The translations under genes were made by a program, and so were the position numbers. From Mucisphaera sp965279675 (GTDB lineage: Bacteria; Planctomycetota; Phycisphaerae; Phycisphaerales; Phycisphaeraceae): a stretch of DNA of 64,000 nucleotides. How positions within the stretch are numbered: the stretch's first letter is position 1; every line of letters starts with the position of its first letter. The notes beneath the pieces were generated by a model. It saw only the letters and a program-made list of their open reading frames with translations, ran no database searches and was not told the DNA's origin. The stretch covers positions 3,162,001 to 3,226,000 of the forward strand of contig NZ_CBDIIJ010000002.1 of assembly GCF_965279675.1 (NCBI RefSeq). Direction: 5' to 3'. This document shows positions 26,760 through 34,747 of this stretch, one piece after another.

Positions 26760-26831
26760 CTAGGAGGACACCGCCACGGCTCGGAGCCGGGTAAACCAGA
26801 AGCCATAAAAATAGGCAAAGACGTTGTCCAT
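26760..26831 (-). CDS. Aromatic amino acid leader peptide (attenuation), 23 aa
   Basis: A short frame starting MDNVFAYFYGFWF has 8 aromatic residues (5 Phe, 2 Tyr, 1 Trp) among residues 5-13 and ends ...AVSS before a TAG stop 27 bases upstream of the terminator stem. The arrangement is that of classic pheA, trp or ilv leader peptides: stalling at scarce Phe, Tyr or Trp tRNAs would free the antiterminator segment. A small hairpin (26777-26789) just after the aromatic codons would act as the first competing structure. There is no Shine-Dalgarno sequence. The putative promoter places the transcript start at or next to the ATG, so initiation may be leaderless. Confidence 0.8.
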   Translation of the reverse strand: MDNVFAYFYGFWFTRLRAVAVSS

Positions 26832-26838
26832 GGATGGA

Positions 26839-26866
26839 AGTATGCCCGCTAATCCGCGCACGTCAA
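26839..26866 (-). promoter_or_regulatory. Putative promoter of the DAHP synthase leader
   Basis: On the minus strand TTGACG (26861-26866) and CATACT (26839-26844) are separated by 16 bases. Transcription would start around 26831-26833, at the leader peptide ATG. It sits just behind the stop of the SGNH hydrolase gene. Confidence 0.55.
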
Positions 26867-26872
26867 GCCGAA

Positions 26873-27760
26873 TCACTCCGTGGTGACCGGCTCAGGCTCA
26901 TCCGGCTCCAGAACCGGCGGGTTCCGCCAAGGCGGGGCCTCGCCCAGCGAGCCGGCGTGATCCTCAGGATCAAACGCAACCACTGTCTCACCAGCCAGAC
27001 GTTGCAGGAAAAGCGCATCTTCCTCACTCAGGTCAACCAGCGTCGGCAAGCCATCTCTTGGATGGACCTTCTCACCCTCCATCCGCCGTGGAAGCCCCTC
27101 CGCCGTCTGCCCGAAGATCGTCTCGAAGAACACACAAGCTCCGAGGTACGAGCCCGCTGGCCCGGGATGCGTCTGATCGGGATCAAACAATTCCAACGCC
27201 GGCCGCTCCAGCCGAGCCACCCGCCAGGCCTCTCCAACTGGCGCCACCTCGACCTCGTGTTCAACCGCAAACTCCGAATACCCCTGCGTGATCCAGGGCT
27301 GCGTCTCGGGCATCCATCGCCGGGCCCAGGTCAGGTACATCACCACCCGTGTCGGACGGTCCTCGGATTCGTGCTCGCGGATGTGATCCACAAATCGCTC
27401 GCCGTACGCAAAGAACGACGGCCGCCGCTGCCAGAGGGTCCCCGTGCTGAACTCCTGCAGCACGATCAAGTCCCACGGCCCCTCCTCAGCGATCGCCACC
27501 TGAGCATCGCCGGGCGAGCCATCCTCATTCAGCCAGTGACGCTCAAATGAATACCCACCCTTGAGCACACGCTCGATCTCAACATCGATCCCACGCGACT
27601 CGGCCATCTGGTCGATCTGCTCAGGCAGGTTATTGAAATAGGTGTAGCTGTTCCCGATGAAAAGAATCCGAACGGGCTCCGGTTGCTGAGCCGCCACAAC
27701 CGCCACCAACAAGCAGACAACAACCAACGCCCTCAGCCCCTGTGACAGGCCATCCATCAT
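26873..27760 (-). CDS. Secreted SGNH/GDSL-like hydrolase (DUF4886-like)
   Basis: This 295-residue protein has an N-terminal signal peptide (about 1-25, ending VVAAQQ). SGNH blocks are visible as block I ILFIGNSYTYFNNLP (nucleophile Ser about 38) and block V with FDPDQTHPGPAGSYL giving the catalytic Asp and His. The middle contains WDLIVLQEFSTG, matching block III-type positions. It likely hydrolyses an ester, possibly on carbohydrate, outside the cytoplasm. The C-terminal ~30 residues are Pro/Glu-rich. It lies 18 bases downstream of the FG-GAP protein gene, so the two secreted proteins may be expressed together. Confidence 0.8.
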   Translation of the reverse strand: MMDGLSQGLRALVVVCLLVAVVAAQQPEPVRILFIGNSYTYFNNLPEQIDQMAESRGIDVEIERVLKGGYSFERHWLNEDGSPGDAQVAIAEEGPWDLIVLQEFSTGTLWQRRPSFFAYGERFVDHIREHESEDRPTRVVMYLTWARRWMPETQPWITQGYSEFAVEHEVEVAPVGEAWRVARLERPALELFDPDQTHPGPAGSYLGACVFFETIFGQTAEGLPRRMEGEKVHPRDGLPTLVDLSEEDALFLQRLAGETVVAFDPEDHAGSLGEAPPWRNPPVLEPDEPEPVTTE

Positions 27761-27778
27761 GATTCATCAACCTCTTAC

Positions 27779-29641
27779 TCAGCGACGACGAACAAACCCA
27801 AACAAACCCGCAGCCAGCATGATCGCCGCATGGGGTTCCGGTGTCGAGACCGTCGATCCAAAGTTTGCCGCGAGCAGCGACAAGTCAATCAGATCCACCA
27901 TCTGATCCCGGTTGAAATCCCCCTCCGACCAGCTCTTCTCTACGCCGCCAAAGTGCGTCGCCAGCAACGAAAGGTCGATCAGATCAACCCCGCCATCCAG
28001 GTTGCTGTCACCCGGGATCACCGACTCCACCACCGACAACCACTGATTCACCGACACCCCCTCCAGCACCTGCACCCAGCCCGACGGCCAGACGATCTCC
28101 ACGCGATCGACAAGCCCATCGTGGTTACCCAACCCGAAATGGGCCGTGACCTCGCTCATCGCGAGGTAGTTCGAGGAGGCATTCACCTCGTGGAACAGCA
28201 CACGGTCCGGCTCCGCGAGATCGGGCGTCACCGTGATCTTCGCACCGAGAGCATCCCGGTTCGACACCACACCTTCCAGATCTATCCGGAGAAAACCTCC
28301 AGCCGCCACGGTGTCATTCCGGTAAAGAATCGGCGTATCCCCGTTGCGAACCACAAGCACATCCAGATCACCATCCCGGTCGTGGTCCAGCGTCAGGAGC
28401 CCACGCCCCTGCCCGGTATCCGTCAGACCCGACGCTGCCGACTGCTCGCTGAACACCCCCTGCCCATCATTCACGAACAAGCGCATCGGGTCATCGAGAT
28501 AAGCGTCCCCATCGAAAAAACCATTGGTGTGCACCGCATCGAGGTCGCCGTCGTTATCCAGGTCAGCCAGTTCTGCGCCCCAACCCCAGTAACCCTGCCG
28601 CACCCCTGCCGCCGTCGTGATGTCCGTCCACTGCCGCCCGCCATCGTTGCGGAACAATCGATTGCCATTCGGATGAGCATTAGGGGCATCAACAAAATCA
28701 ATGTCCGTCACAAACCAGTCGAGGTCGCCATCGCCATCGATGTCGCCGAGGTCAAACCCCATGTCGTGCAAACCTGTACCAATGCCGCTCGCCGTCCCGT
28801 CAGTAAAGACACCTCCCCCCTCGTTCCAGAACAGCCGGCTGGTCCCGAAATCACTGGCCACCGCGAGGTCCGTCCGCCCGTCGCCATCGATATCCGAAAA
28901 CCGAGGCGAGAACGACCAGGACCGCCCCGCATTCGGCCCGCTTTCCAGGTCCATCGCCACGCCGTAAGCCTCGGTCACATCCTCAAAGTGCCCGGGATCA
29001 GCCGCACCTGCATTCCGATAGAGACGAGCGTCCGCCGGCCCCGTCAGATTCGCAGGCCGCCACTCCGCCGCATAGATATCCAGATACCCATCCCGATCGA
29101 TATCTCCCATCGCCACCCCGGTCCCGTAGAGCGCCCGGCGACCATCGCCGGGCGTCGCCGTTCTCACTACCGCCGCCTCATCAAACGTCCCATCGCCGCG
29201 ATTCACATAGAGCAGGTGCTGATCGTGGTTGATGGTGGTGATGTAGAGATCGATGTCCCCATCGTTGTCGATATCACCCGCCGCCACGCCGTTGGTCATT
29301 GCCACCGGCGGCGGACTCGCCCATGCCGTGAACGAGACCGAGAACCCGCCCTGCTGATTGTTCAGATAGACCAGCGGCGGGATGTCCTGACCGGTAAACA
29401 CCAGGTCCACCCAGCCATCCCCATTGAAGTCCGCCACCGCCGCACCGCCACTCATGCCTGTCACCGCCGGGGTCGTCGCCGGATCGCTAGCCGGCCCCTG
29501 CCGATGAAAGAGCCCCGCTGCAAGCGTCACATCTGTGAACTGCATCGCAGCCTGACCGGAAGCAGGCATCAGCCCGCCCGCGACAACCGCCCCCAGCAAC
29601 CATGTACACCTCAGACCAGACAAACGCTTCTCCCACCTCAT
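27779..29641 (-). CDS. Secreted FG-GAP/VCBS repeat protein with UnbV domain, dockerin-like repeats and PEP-CTERM tail
   Basis: This 620-residue protein has a signal peptide and then at least six FG-GAP-type calcium-binding repeats (DFNGDGWVDLVF, DIDNDGDIDLYI, DIDGDGRTDLAV, DLDNDGDLDAVH and others), forming a beta-propeller. An ASPIC/UnbV-type segment (about 480-550) follows. Next comes a pair of dockerin-like EF repeats (GDSNLDGGVDLIDLSLL and GDFNRDQMVDLIDLSLL). It ends TPEPHAAIMLAAGLFGFVRRR-like, a PEP-CTERM sorting signal. It is probably exported, sorted by an exosortase and held on the surface. ATG 29641 is chosen so that the signal peptide follows directly. Confidence 0.85.
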   Translation of the reverse strand: MRWEKRLSGLRCTWLLGAVVAGGLMPASGQAAMQFTDVTLAAGLFHRQGPASDPATTPAVTGMSGGAAVADFNGDGWVDLVFTGQDIPPLVYLNNQQGGFSVSFTAWASPPPVAMTNGVAAGDIDNDGDIDLYITTINHDQHLLYVNRGDGTFDEAAVVRTATPGDGRRALYGTGVAMGDIDRDGYLDIYAAEWRPANLTGPADARLYRNAGAADPGHFEDVTEAYGVAMDLESGPNAGRSWSFSPRFSDIDGDGRTDLAVASDFGTSRLFWNEGGGVFTDGTASGIGTGLHDMGFDLGDIDGDGDLDWFVTDIDFVDAPNAHPNGNRLFRNDGGRQWTDITTAAGVRQGYWGWGAELADLDNDGDLDAVHTNGFFDGDAYLDDPMRLFVNDGQGVFSEQSAASGLTDTGQGRGLLTLDHDRDGDLDVLVVRNGDTPILYRNDTVAAGGFLRIDLEGVVSNRDALGAKITVTPDLAEPDRVLFHEVNASSNYLAMSEVTAHFGLGNHDGLVDRVEIVWPSGWVQVLEGVSVNQWLSVVESVIPGDSNLDGGVDLIDLSLLATHFGGVEKSWSEGDFNRDQMVDLIDLSLLAANFGSTVSTPEPHAAIMLAAGLFGFVRRR

Positions 29642-29747
29642 CCAGAGTGCCCAGACCTTACAACCGGCTCGGCCTCTGGCTGTTCGCAAGCCTACCCCAC
29701 ACAAGCTCTGCGGCCAGTCGAATCCCCCGGACAGGACCATCTTCGAA

Positions 29748-29831
29748 TGCGGGTGACAGGAATCGAACCTGCACGGGTTTTACCCCACGAGAACCTAAAT
29801 CTCGCGCGTCTGCCAGTTCCGCCACACCCGC
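29748..29831 (-). tRNA. tRNA-Leu (anticodon UAG)
   Basis: The reverse strand folds as a class II tRNA: acceptor GCGGGTG paired with CACCCGC plus discriminator A, anticodon stem CGAGA/TCTCG around loop TTTAGGT (anticodon TAG), variable arm GGGGTAAAACCC and T arm with GGTTCGATTCC. CCA is not encoded. It is the second leucine tRNA in the window and reads CUA codons. Confidence 0.97.
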
Positions 29832-29892
29832 GGCGTGCCTTTAGTCTATCGACCAATGCGGCCCTTGGGCACCGCTTGCTACACTCGCCCGC

Positions 29893-30459
29893 ATGGAGCC
29901 CGAAAAACCCGCCCCCCAGCCTACACACAAGGTCAAGACCGCCCTCTTCCCGGGCACCTTCGATCCGATCACCAACGGCCACCTCGACATCATCAGACGA
30001 GCCTGTCCGTTGTTTGACCGGCTGATCGTCGCCGTCGGCCGCAACCCCGCCAAAGCCGAGATCTTTACCCCCGAAGAGCGGGTCGCCATCATCGAAGAAC
30101 TGGTCGCCGATCTGCCCAACGTCGAAGTCGACCGCTTCCACGGACTGACCGTCGACTACGCACGCTCGATCAAAGCCACCGCCATCGTCCGCGGCCTCCG
30201 CAACGTGACGGACCTCAACTTCGAGTTCCAACTCGCCCTGACCAACCGAGCCCTCACCGAAATCGAAACCGTCTTCATCATGTCAGGCGAGGCCTACGCC
30301 TTCACCAGTTCAACCCTCATCAAACAGATCGCCGCCGGCGGAGAGATCGACCAGCTCAACCAACTCCTGCCAGCCAACGTCATCAGCCAGCTCAAGCAGA
30401 AGAAAAAAGAACACGGCGGCACCCTCCCCTGGCACCACGTCGACCACTTCAAGGAATAG
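29893..30459 (+). CDS. coaD: Pantetheine-phosphate adenylyltransferase
   Basis: This 188-residue nucleotidyltransferase makes dephospho-CoA from 4'-phosphopantetheine and ATP. Visible motifs are FPGTFDPITNGHLDII (with the TxGH signature), VAVGRNPAKAEIFTPEERV, IVRGLRNVTDLNFEFQLALTNRAL and the late TSSTLIKQIAAGG. It is slightly longer than the usual ~160 residues because of a 14-residue Pro/Lys-rich start and a Lys-rich end. It is followed 8 bases later by the metallo-beta-lactamase-fold gene. Confidence 0.96.
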   Translation: MEPEKPAPQPTHKVKTALFPGTFDPITNGHLDIIRRACPLFDRLIVAVGRNPAKAEIFTPEERVAIIEELVADLPNVEVDRFHGLTVDYARSIKATAIVRGLRNVTDLNFEFQLALTNRALTEIETVFIMSGEAYAFTSSTLIKQIAAGGEIDQLNQLLPANVISQLKQKKKEHGGTLPWHHVDHFKE

Positions 30460-30467
30460 ATCGGCAC

Positions 30468-31148
30468 ATGGATTTCGATGTCCGCGTCATCAGCATCGGG
30501 GCCCTCTCCGTCCACGACCTCTGGCAGCAGCAGGGAGCCGCCCGAACCCCGCACGCCACCTGCACCCTCATCGTCTCCGACAATCAGCGGATCCTCGTCG
30601 ACCCCGGCCTGCCGCCCGAGGTCATGACCGCCCGCCTCGCCGAACGCTCCGGCCTCAAGCCAGAAGATATCTCCGCCGTTTTCCTCACCTGCTTCCGTCC
30701 GGCCCACCGCTGGGGGCTGCTGGCCTTTCCCTCGGCCCGCTGGCTCATGTCGGAGAACGAGCGGGAATCCGTCGGCCAGCACCTCGTCCAGAAGTTTCAG
30801 AAAGCCGAGGAAGAAGCCGAGCAGGAGCTGCTCCGCCAGGAGATCGCCCTGCTCAAGCGTTTCGAGCCCGCCCCCGACAAGTTGGCCCCCAGGGTCGACC
30901 TATTCCCCCTTCCCGGGTACACCCCCGGCACCTGCGGGCTCCTGCTACCCCTCACCGGCTCGACCATGCTGATCGCCGGCGACGCCGTCGGCACTGCCGA
31001 ACACCTCGAGCAAGGCCGTGTCCAGCGAAGCGCTTTCGACATCGAACAAGCCAAGGAAAGCCTCCTCGAAGCCGTCGAGATCGCCGACGCCATCATCCCG
31101 GGCCACGACAACCTCCTGCTCAATCCCACCCGTCGCGGCATCGGCTAA
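30468..31148 (+). CDS. Metallo-beta-lactamase-fold protein with degenerate metal site
   Basis: The 226-residue protein has the order of a metallo-beta-lactamase fold: ILVDPGLPPEVM, VFLTCFRP, LPGYTPGTCGLLLPL, MLIAGDAVGTAEH and IIPGHDNLLL. The usual THxHxDH metal motif is replaced by TCFRPAHRW, leaving one of its His, whereas the later Asp (GDAV) and His (PGHD) are kept. At most one metal could be held normally, so it may be a non-catalytic or altered hydrolase. AAGGAA precedes the ATG. It is probably co-transcribed with coaD. Confidence 0.8.
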   Translation: MDFDVRVISIGALSVHDLWQQQGAARTPHATCTLIVSDNQRILVDPGLPPEVMTARLAERSGLKPEDISAVFLTCFRPAHRWGLLAFPSARWLMSENERESVGQHLVQKFQKAEEEAEQELLRQEIALLKRFEPAPDKLAPRVDLFPLPGYTPGTCGLLLPLTGSTMLIAGDAVGTAEHLEQGRVQRSAFDIEQAKESLLEAVEIADAIIPGHDNLLLNPTRRGIG

Positions 31149-31236
31149 AGCACGACCTCTTGCCGCAGTCTCCATTCATCACCGTGAAAACCACACGGAA
31201 TCGCCTATCATCCGGGTCCCCCATGAGGAGACCAAG

Positions 31237-32937
31237 ATGTCCGAACCGTCCGCGTCACTGAATCGCTACTCCAAAAGAATCACCCAGCCCAAGAGCCAGG
31301 GTGCCTCACAGGCCATGCTCTACGCCACCGGCCTGACCGAAGCCGACATGGACAAAGCCCAGATCGGCATCGCCTCGGTCTGGTACGAAGGCAACCCCTG
31401 CAACATGCACCTGCTCGACCTCGCCGGCGAGGTCAAAACCGGCGTCCAGAACGCCGGCCTCATCGGCATGCGCTTCAACACCGTCGGCGTCTCCGACGGC
31501 ATCTCGATGGGCACCGACGGCATGTCCTTCTCGCTCCAATCCCGAGACCTCATCGCCGACTCCATCGAGACCGTCATGGGCGCGCAGTGGTACGACGGCC
31601 TCATCGCCCTGCCAGGCTGCGACAAGAACATGCCCGGATGCGTGATCGCCATGGGGCGCCTTAACCGCCCGGCCATCATGGTCTACGGCGGGACCATCAA
31701 ACCCGGCTGCGCCACCCTTCAAGGCAAAGAAGAAACCCTCGACGTCGTCTCCGCCTTCCAGAGTTACGGCCAGTCAATCGCAGGCACCATCACCGAAGAC
31801 GAACGCCAGACCATCGTCCGCAACTCATGCCCCGGCGCCGGAGCCTGTGGCGGGATGTACACCGCGAACACCATGGCCGCCGCCATCGAAGCCCTCGGTA
31901 TGAGCCTGCCTTATTCCTCATCCACTCCCGCTGAAGACGGCGGCAAGACCGATGAATGCCGCAGAGCTGGCGAAGCCATCAAGGTCTGCCTCGAAAAAGA
32001 CCTCAAGCCCCGCGACGTCATGACCCGCGCCGCCTTCGAGAATGCCATGGTCGTCATCACCGCGATGGGCGGCTCTACCAACGCCGTACTCCACCTGATC
32101 GCCATGGCCAAGTCCGTGGGTGTCCCATTGTCAATCGATGACTTTAAGGCCGTCGGCAACCGCGTCCCGCTCCTCGCCGACCTCAAGCCCTCCGGCAAGT
32201 ACGTTATGGAAGACGTCCACAAGATCGGCGGCGTCCCTGCCGTCATGAAGTACCTCCTCGCCGAAGGCCTCCTCGACGGTTCCTGCATGACCGTCACCGG
32301 TAAATCCCTCGCCGACAACCTCGCCGAAGCCAATGAGCTCCCACCCGATCAGGACATCATCTACCCCCTCGAAAAACCCCTCAAGGCCAAGGGTCACATC
32401 TCCATCCTAACCGGCAACCTCGCGCCGGGCGGCGCCGTCGGCAAGATCACCGGCAAGCAGGGCCTCCGCTTCACAGGACCGGCACGCGTCTTCGATTCCG
32501 AGGAGGACATGATCGCCGGACTCGAAGCCGGCAAGATCAAGTCAGGCGACGTCATCGTCATCCGCTACGAAGGCCCCAAAGGTGGCCCCGGCATGCCCGA
32601 AATGCTCACACCCACCTCCGCCCTCGCAGGAGCCGGCTTCCTCGACGACGTCGCCCTGATCACCGATGGCCGCTTCTCAGGCGGCAGCCACGGTTTCATC
32701 GTTGGCCACGTCGTGCCCGAAGCCCAGGAAGGCGGACCCATCGCCCTCGTTCAAGATGGCGACAGCATCACCATCGATGACGAGACCCACGCCATCACCT
32801 TCGATATCACCGACGAAGAGTTCAGCAAGCGCCAGGCCGCCTGGAAACAGCCGCCCTACAAGGCCAGCCAGGGCACCCTCTGGAAGTTCATCAAGACCGT
32901 CCAGAACGCCTCCGAAGGCTGCGTGACCGACGCATGA
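31237..32937 (+). CDS. ilvD: Dihydroxy-acid dehydratase
   Basis: This 566-residue iron-sulfur enzyme makes the 2-oxo acid precursors of isoleucine, valine and leucine. Cluster ligands are visible in PGCDKNMPGC and SCPGAGACGGMYTANTM, and the C-terminal part holds ITDGRFSGGSHGFIVGHVVPEA. The start at 31237 has GAGGAG 6 bases upstream; the frame extending left is out of the real gene. No branched-chain leader peptide was found in the 88 bases before it. Confidence 0.97.
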   Translation: MSEPSASLNRYSKRITQPKSQGASQAMLYATGLTEADMDKAQIGIASVWYEGNPCNMHLLDLAGEVKTGVQNAGLIGMRFNTVGVSDGISMGTDGMSFSLQSRDLIADSIETVMGAQWYDGLIALPGCDKNMPGCVIAMGRLNRPAIMVYGGTIKPGCATLQGKEETLDVVSAFQSYGQSIAGTITEDERQTIVRNSCPGAGACGGMYTANTMAAAIEALGMSLPYSSSTPAEDGGKTDECRRAGEAIKVCLEKDLKPRDVMTRAAFENAMVVITAMGGSTNAVLHLIAMAKSVGVPLSIDDFKAVGNRVPLLADLKPSGKYVMEDVHKIGGVPAVMKYLLAEGLLDGSCMTVTGKSLADNLAEANELPPDQDIIYPLEKPLKAKGHISILTGNLAPGGAVGKITGKQGLRFTGPARVFDSEEDMIAGLEAGKIKSGDVIVIRYEGPKGGPGMPEMLTPTSALAGAGFLDDVALITDGRFSGGSHGFIVGHVVPEAQEGGPIALVQDGDSITIDDETHAITFDITDEEFSKRQAAWKQPPYKASQGTLWKFIKTVQNASEGCVTDA

Positions 32938-33098
32938 ACAAAGATCATGTATCTGGCTGGGTCAATCGCAAAGGATTTTGGCCGGCACAGGCCTAGCGAA
33001 CACCGTCCCGCTCCCGTAAGCTGGTGAGTTATCGCTCCCAAGAGTGGCTTGACGAACAAATTGAACTGTATTCACCCCCGTTTTCGGGCAGATCGCGG

Positions 33099-33127
33099 TT
33101 GACACCCGACCGATCCAACCCCAGACT
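33099..33127 (+). promoter_or_regulatory. Putative promoter of the TetR gene
   Basis: A perfect TTGACA (33099-33104) and CAGACT (33122-33127) lie 17 bases apart, about 25 bases before the preferred start codon. The -10 match is weak (3 of 6). Confidence 0.45.
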
Positions 33128-33151
33128 AAACGGGTTCGCATGGAGGTGAAC

Positions 33152-33826
33152 ATGATGAGCAGCATCACAAAAACTTGGCCTCTGCCAGCATCCCCCGTGG
33201 TTGTCGATTCACACGTAAACACCGACAGCCAAACCAATAACAATCATCAGAATCCCGCTCAGGATGACAACAACCAGCCATCCAAGGGTCGCCAGCGAGC
33301 ACCCCTGAGCCGCGATCAGATCCTCGACGCAACCCAGATCTGCCTCAACGACCTCGGCTACGACGGCACCACGATCCGCAAGATCGCCTCGCAGCTCGGC
33401 TGCGCCGTCGGCTCTATCTACCGCTATTTCAAGGACAAGCGTGACCTCCTCGCTGAAGTCACCCAAAGACGGTTCGTGCCCGTCCTCCAGCTCATCGAAG
33501 ACGGCGCCCCGCTCGAAAAGAGCCTTGAAGCCTACGCCAGGGTCGCCGCCGAAGAACCCGAGCAGTACCGCCTGATGTTCTGGCTCGCCAGCCTCAGCGA
33601 CAACAAGGCCGCTCGCGTTCTCCCCGCCATGGTCGAGAAACTCCTCGCCGGATGGACACAGCAGGCCGGTGTCGCCGCAGAGAAGGCCGATGAAGCCTGG
33701 TGTGCCATGCATGGCGGGCTCATGATCGGTCAGGATGTCCAGATCCTCGTCGCACGCAGCATCCACCTCATGGGGGCCGAAGAGACCACCGACCGTATCC
33801 TCCAGACCATGCCCGCCGGCGGCTGA
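33152..33826 (+). CDS. TetR-family transcriptional regulator
   Basis: This 224-residue regulator has a helix-turn-helix at about 50-95 (DQILDATQICLNDLGYDGTTIRKIASQLGCAVGSIYRYFKD-type layout), followed by the helical ligand-binding half. The first ~45 residues are an unusual Asn/Gln/Asp-rich tail. ATG 33152 is chosen over 33140 because GGAGGTG lies 3-9 bases before it and a TTGACA promoter is upstream. The 214-base gap before the gene holds no other frame. It ends 5 bases before ispE, which it may share a transcript with. Target and ligand are unknown. Confidence 0.88.
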   Translation: MMSSITKTWPLPASPVVVDSHVNTDSQTNNNHQNPAQDDNNQPSKGRQRAPLSRDQILDATQICLNDLGYDGTTIRKIASQLGCAVGSIYRYFKDKRDLLAEVTQRRFVPVLQLIEDGAPLEKSLEAYARVAAEEPEQYRLMFWLASLSDNKAARVLPAMVEKLLAGWTQQAGVAAEKADEAWCAMHGGLMIGQDVQILVARSIHLMGAEETTDRILQTMPAGG

Positions 33827-33831
33827 GCGCC

Positions 33832-34725
33832 GTGTCCTCCCTAACCCTGCCCTGCCCGGCCAAGCTCAACCTGGCCCTGTCTGTCGGTGAGCCCGATGCC
33901 ACCGGCTACCACCCCCTCGCCAGTTGGATGGTCGCCATCGACCTCCATGACGAGCTCATCCTGACCTCACCGCCTGGCAACGACAGACCTAATCTCAAGT
34001 TCACCAGCGACGCCCTGGGCCAACACGCCATCAATTGGCCCCCTGCGAAGGACCTCGCCTACCGAGCGCTGCATGCCCTCGAAGACCACACCGGTCAATC
34101 ACTCAGCATAGGTATCGAACTGCACAAACGCATCCCACCAGGCGCCGGCCTGGGTGGGGGCTCCAGCGACGCAGCTGGCGTACTCGTCGGCGTCAACAAG
34201 CTACTCGACCTCAAACTTAGCTCCGACGAACTCTGCCAACTCGCCGCCACGCTCGGTGCCGACGTTGCCTTCCTCGTCAAAGCCATACATGGCAGCACCT
34301 CAGCCATCGCCACCGGCTACGGCGAGCAACTGACCCCCCTGCTTCATCCCAAGCCCATCCACCTCACACTCATCTGGCCCGGCTTCGGTTGCTCCACCGC
34401 CGGCGTCTACCAGGCCTTCGACGCACTGAATCCTCAGAAAACCGTCGAGCTCGAACGCGTCCAGTCACTCGCCAGCCAAACCAGACTCGACCCCAACGCC
34501 CCCTTCAACGACCTCGCAGAGCCCGCCAAACGAGTCCAAACCCAACTGGCTACGGTTCAAGCCGAGTTACAACACAAGCTGCGACAGACGGTGCATATCA
34601 CCGGCTCAGGCAGCGCTCTCTACGTTATCGCCCGAGACGCAGCACAGGCCCGGAACATGACCAGGCTGGCGGAGCAGATAGATCCCTGCAAGGCACGAGC
34701 TGTCAGCACACTCAAATCACATTAG
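33832..34725 (+). CDS. ispE: 4-diphosphocytidyl-2-C-methyl-D-erythritol kinase
   Basis: This 297-residue GHMP-family kinase acts in the MEP route to isoprenoids. It shows the N-terminal PAKLNLALSVGEPDATGYHPLAS segment, the ATP loop PPGAGLGGGSSDAAG (about 102-116) and the third motif VHITGSGSALYV. The GTG start at 33832 directly precedes SSLTLPCPAKLNL. It sits 5 bases after the TetR gene and converges on glyA with 22 bases between. Confidence 0.93.
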   Translation: MSSLTLPCPAKLNLALSVGEPDATGYHPLASWMVAIDLHDELILTSPPGNDRPNLKFTSDALGQHAINWPPAKDLAYRALHALEDHTGQSLSIGIELHKRIPPGAGLGGGSSDAAGVLVGVNKLLDLKLSSDELCQLAATLGADVAFLVKAIHGSTSAIATGYGEQLTPLLHPKPIHLTLIWPGFGCSTAGVYQAFDALNPQKTVELERVQSLASQTRLDPNAPFNDLAEPAKRVQTQLATVQAELQHKLRQTVHITGSGSALYVIARDAAQARNMTRLAEQIDPCKARAVSTLKSH

Positions 34726-34747
34726 GCGACCACAAACCACCGATCGC

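Noticed and set aside
27830..30025. A 731-codon plus-strand frame opposite the FG-GAP protein gene, tRNA-Leu and coaD
   Set aside because: It is Arg/His/Pro-rich, spans a tRNA and overlaps recognised genes. It is a shadow frame of a C-rich region.
31149..31236. A branched-chain leader peptide or T-box before ilvD
   Set aside because: The 88-base gap has no Ile/Val/Leu-rich short frame, no terminator hairpin and no T-box sequence.
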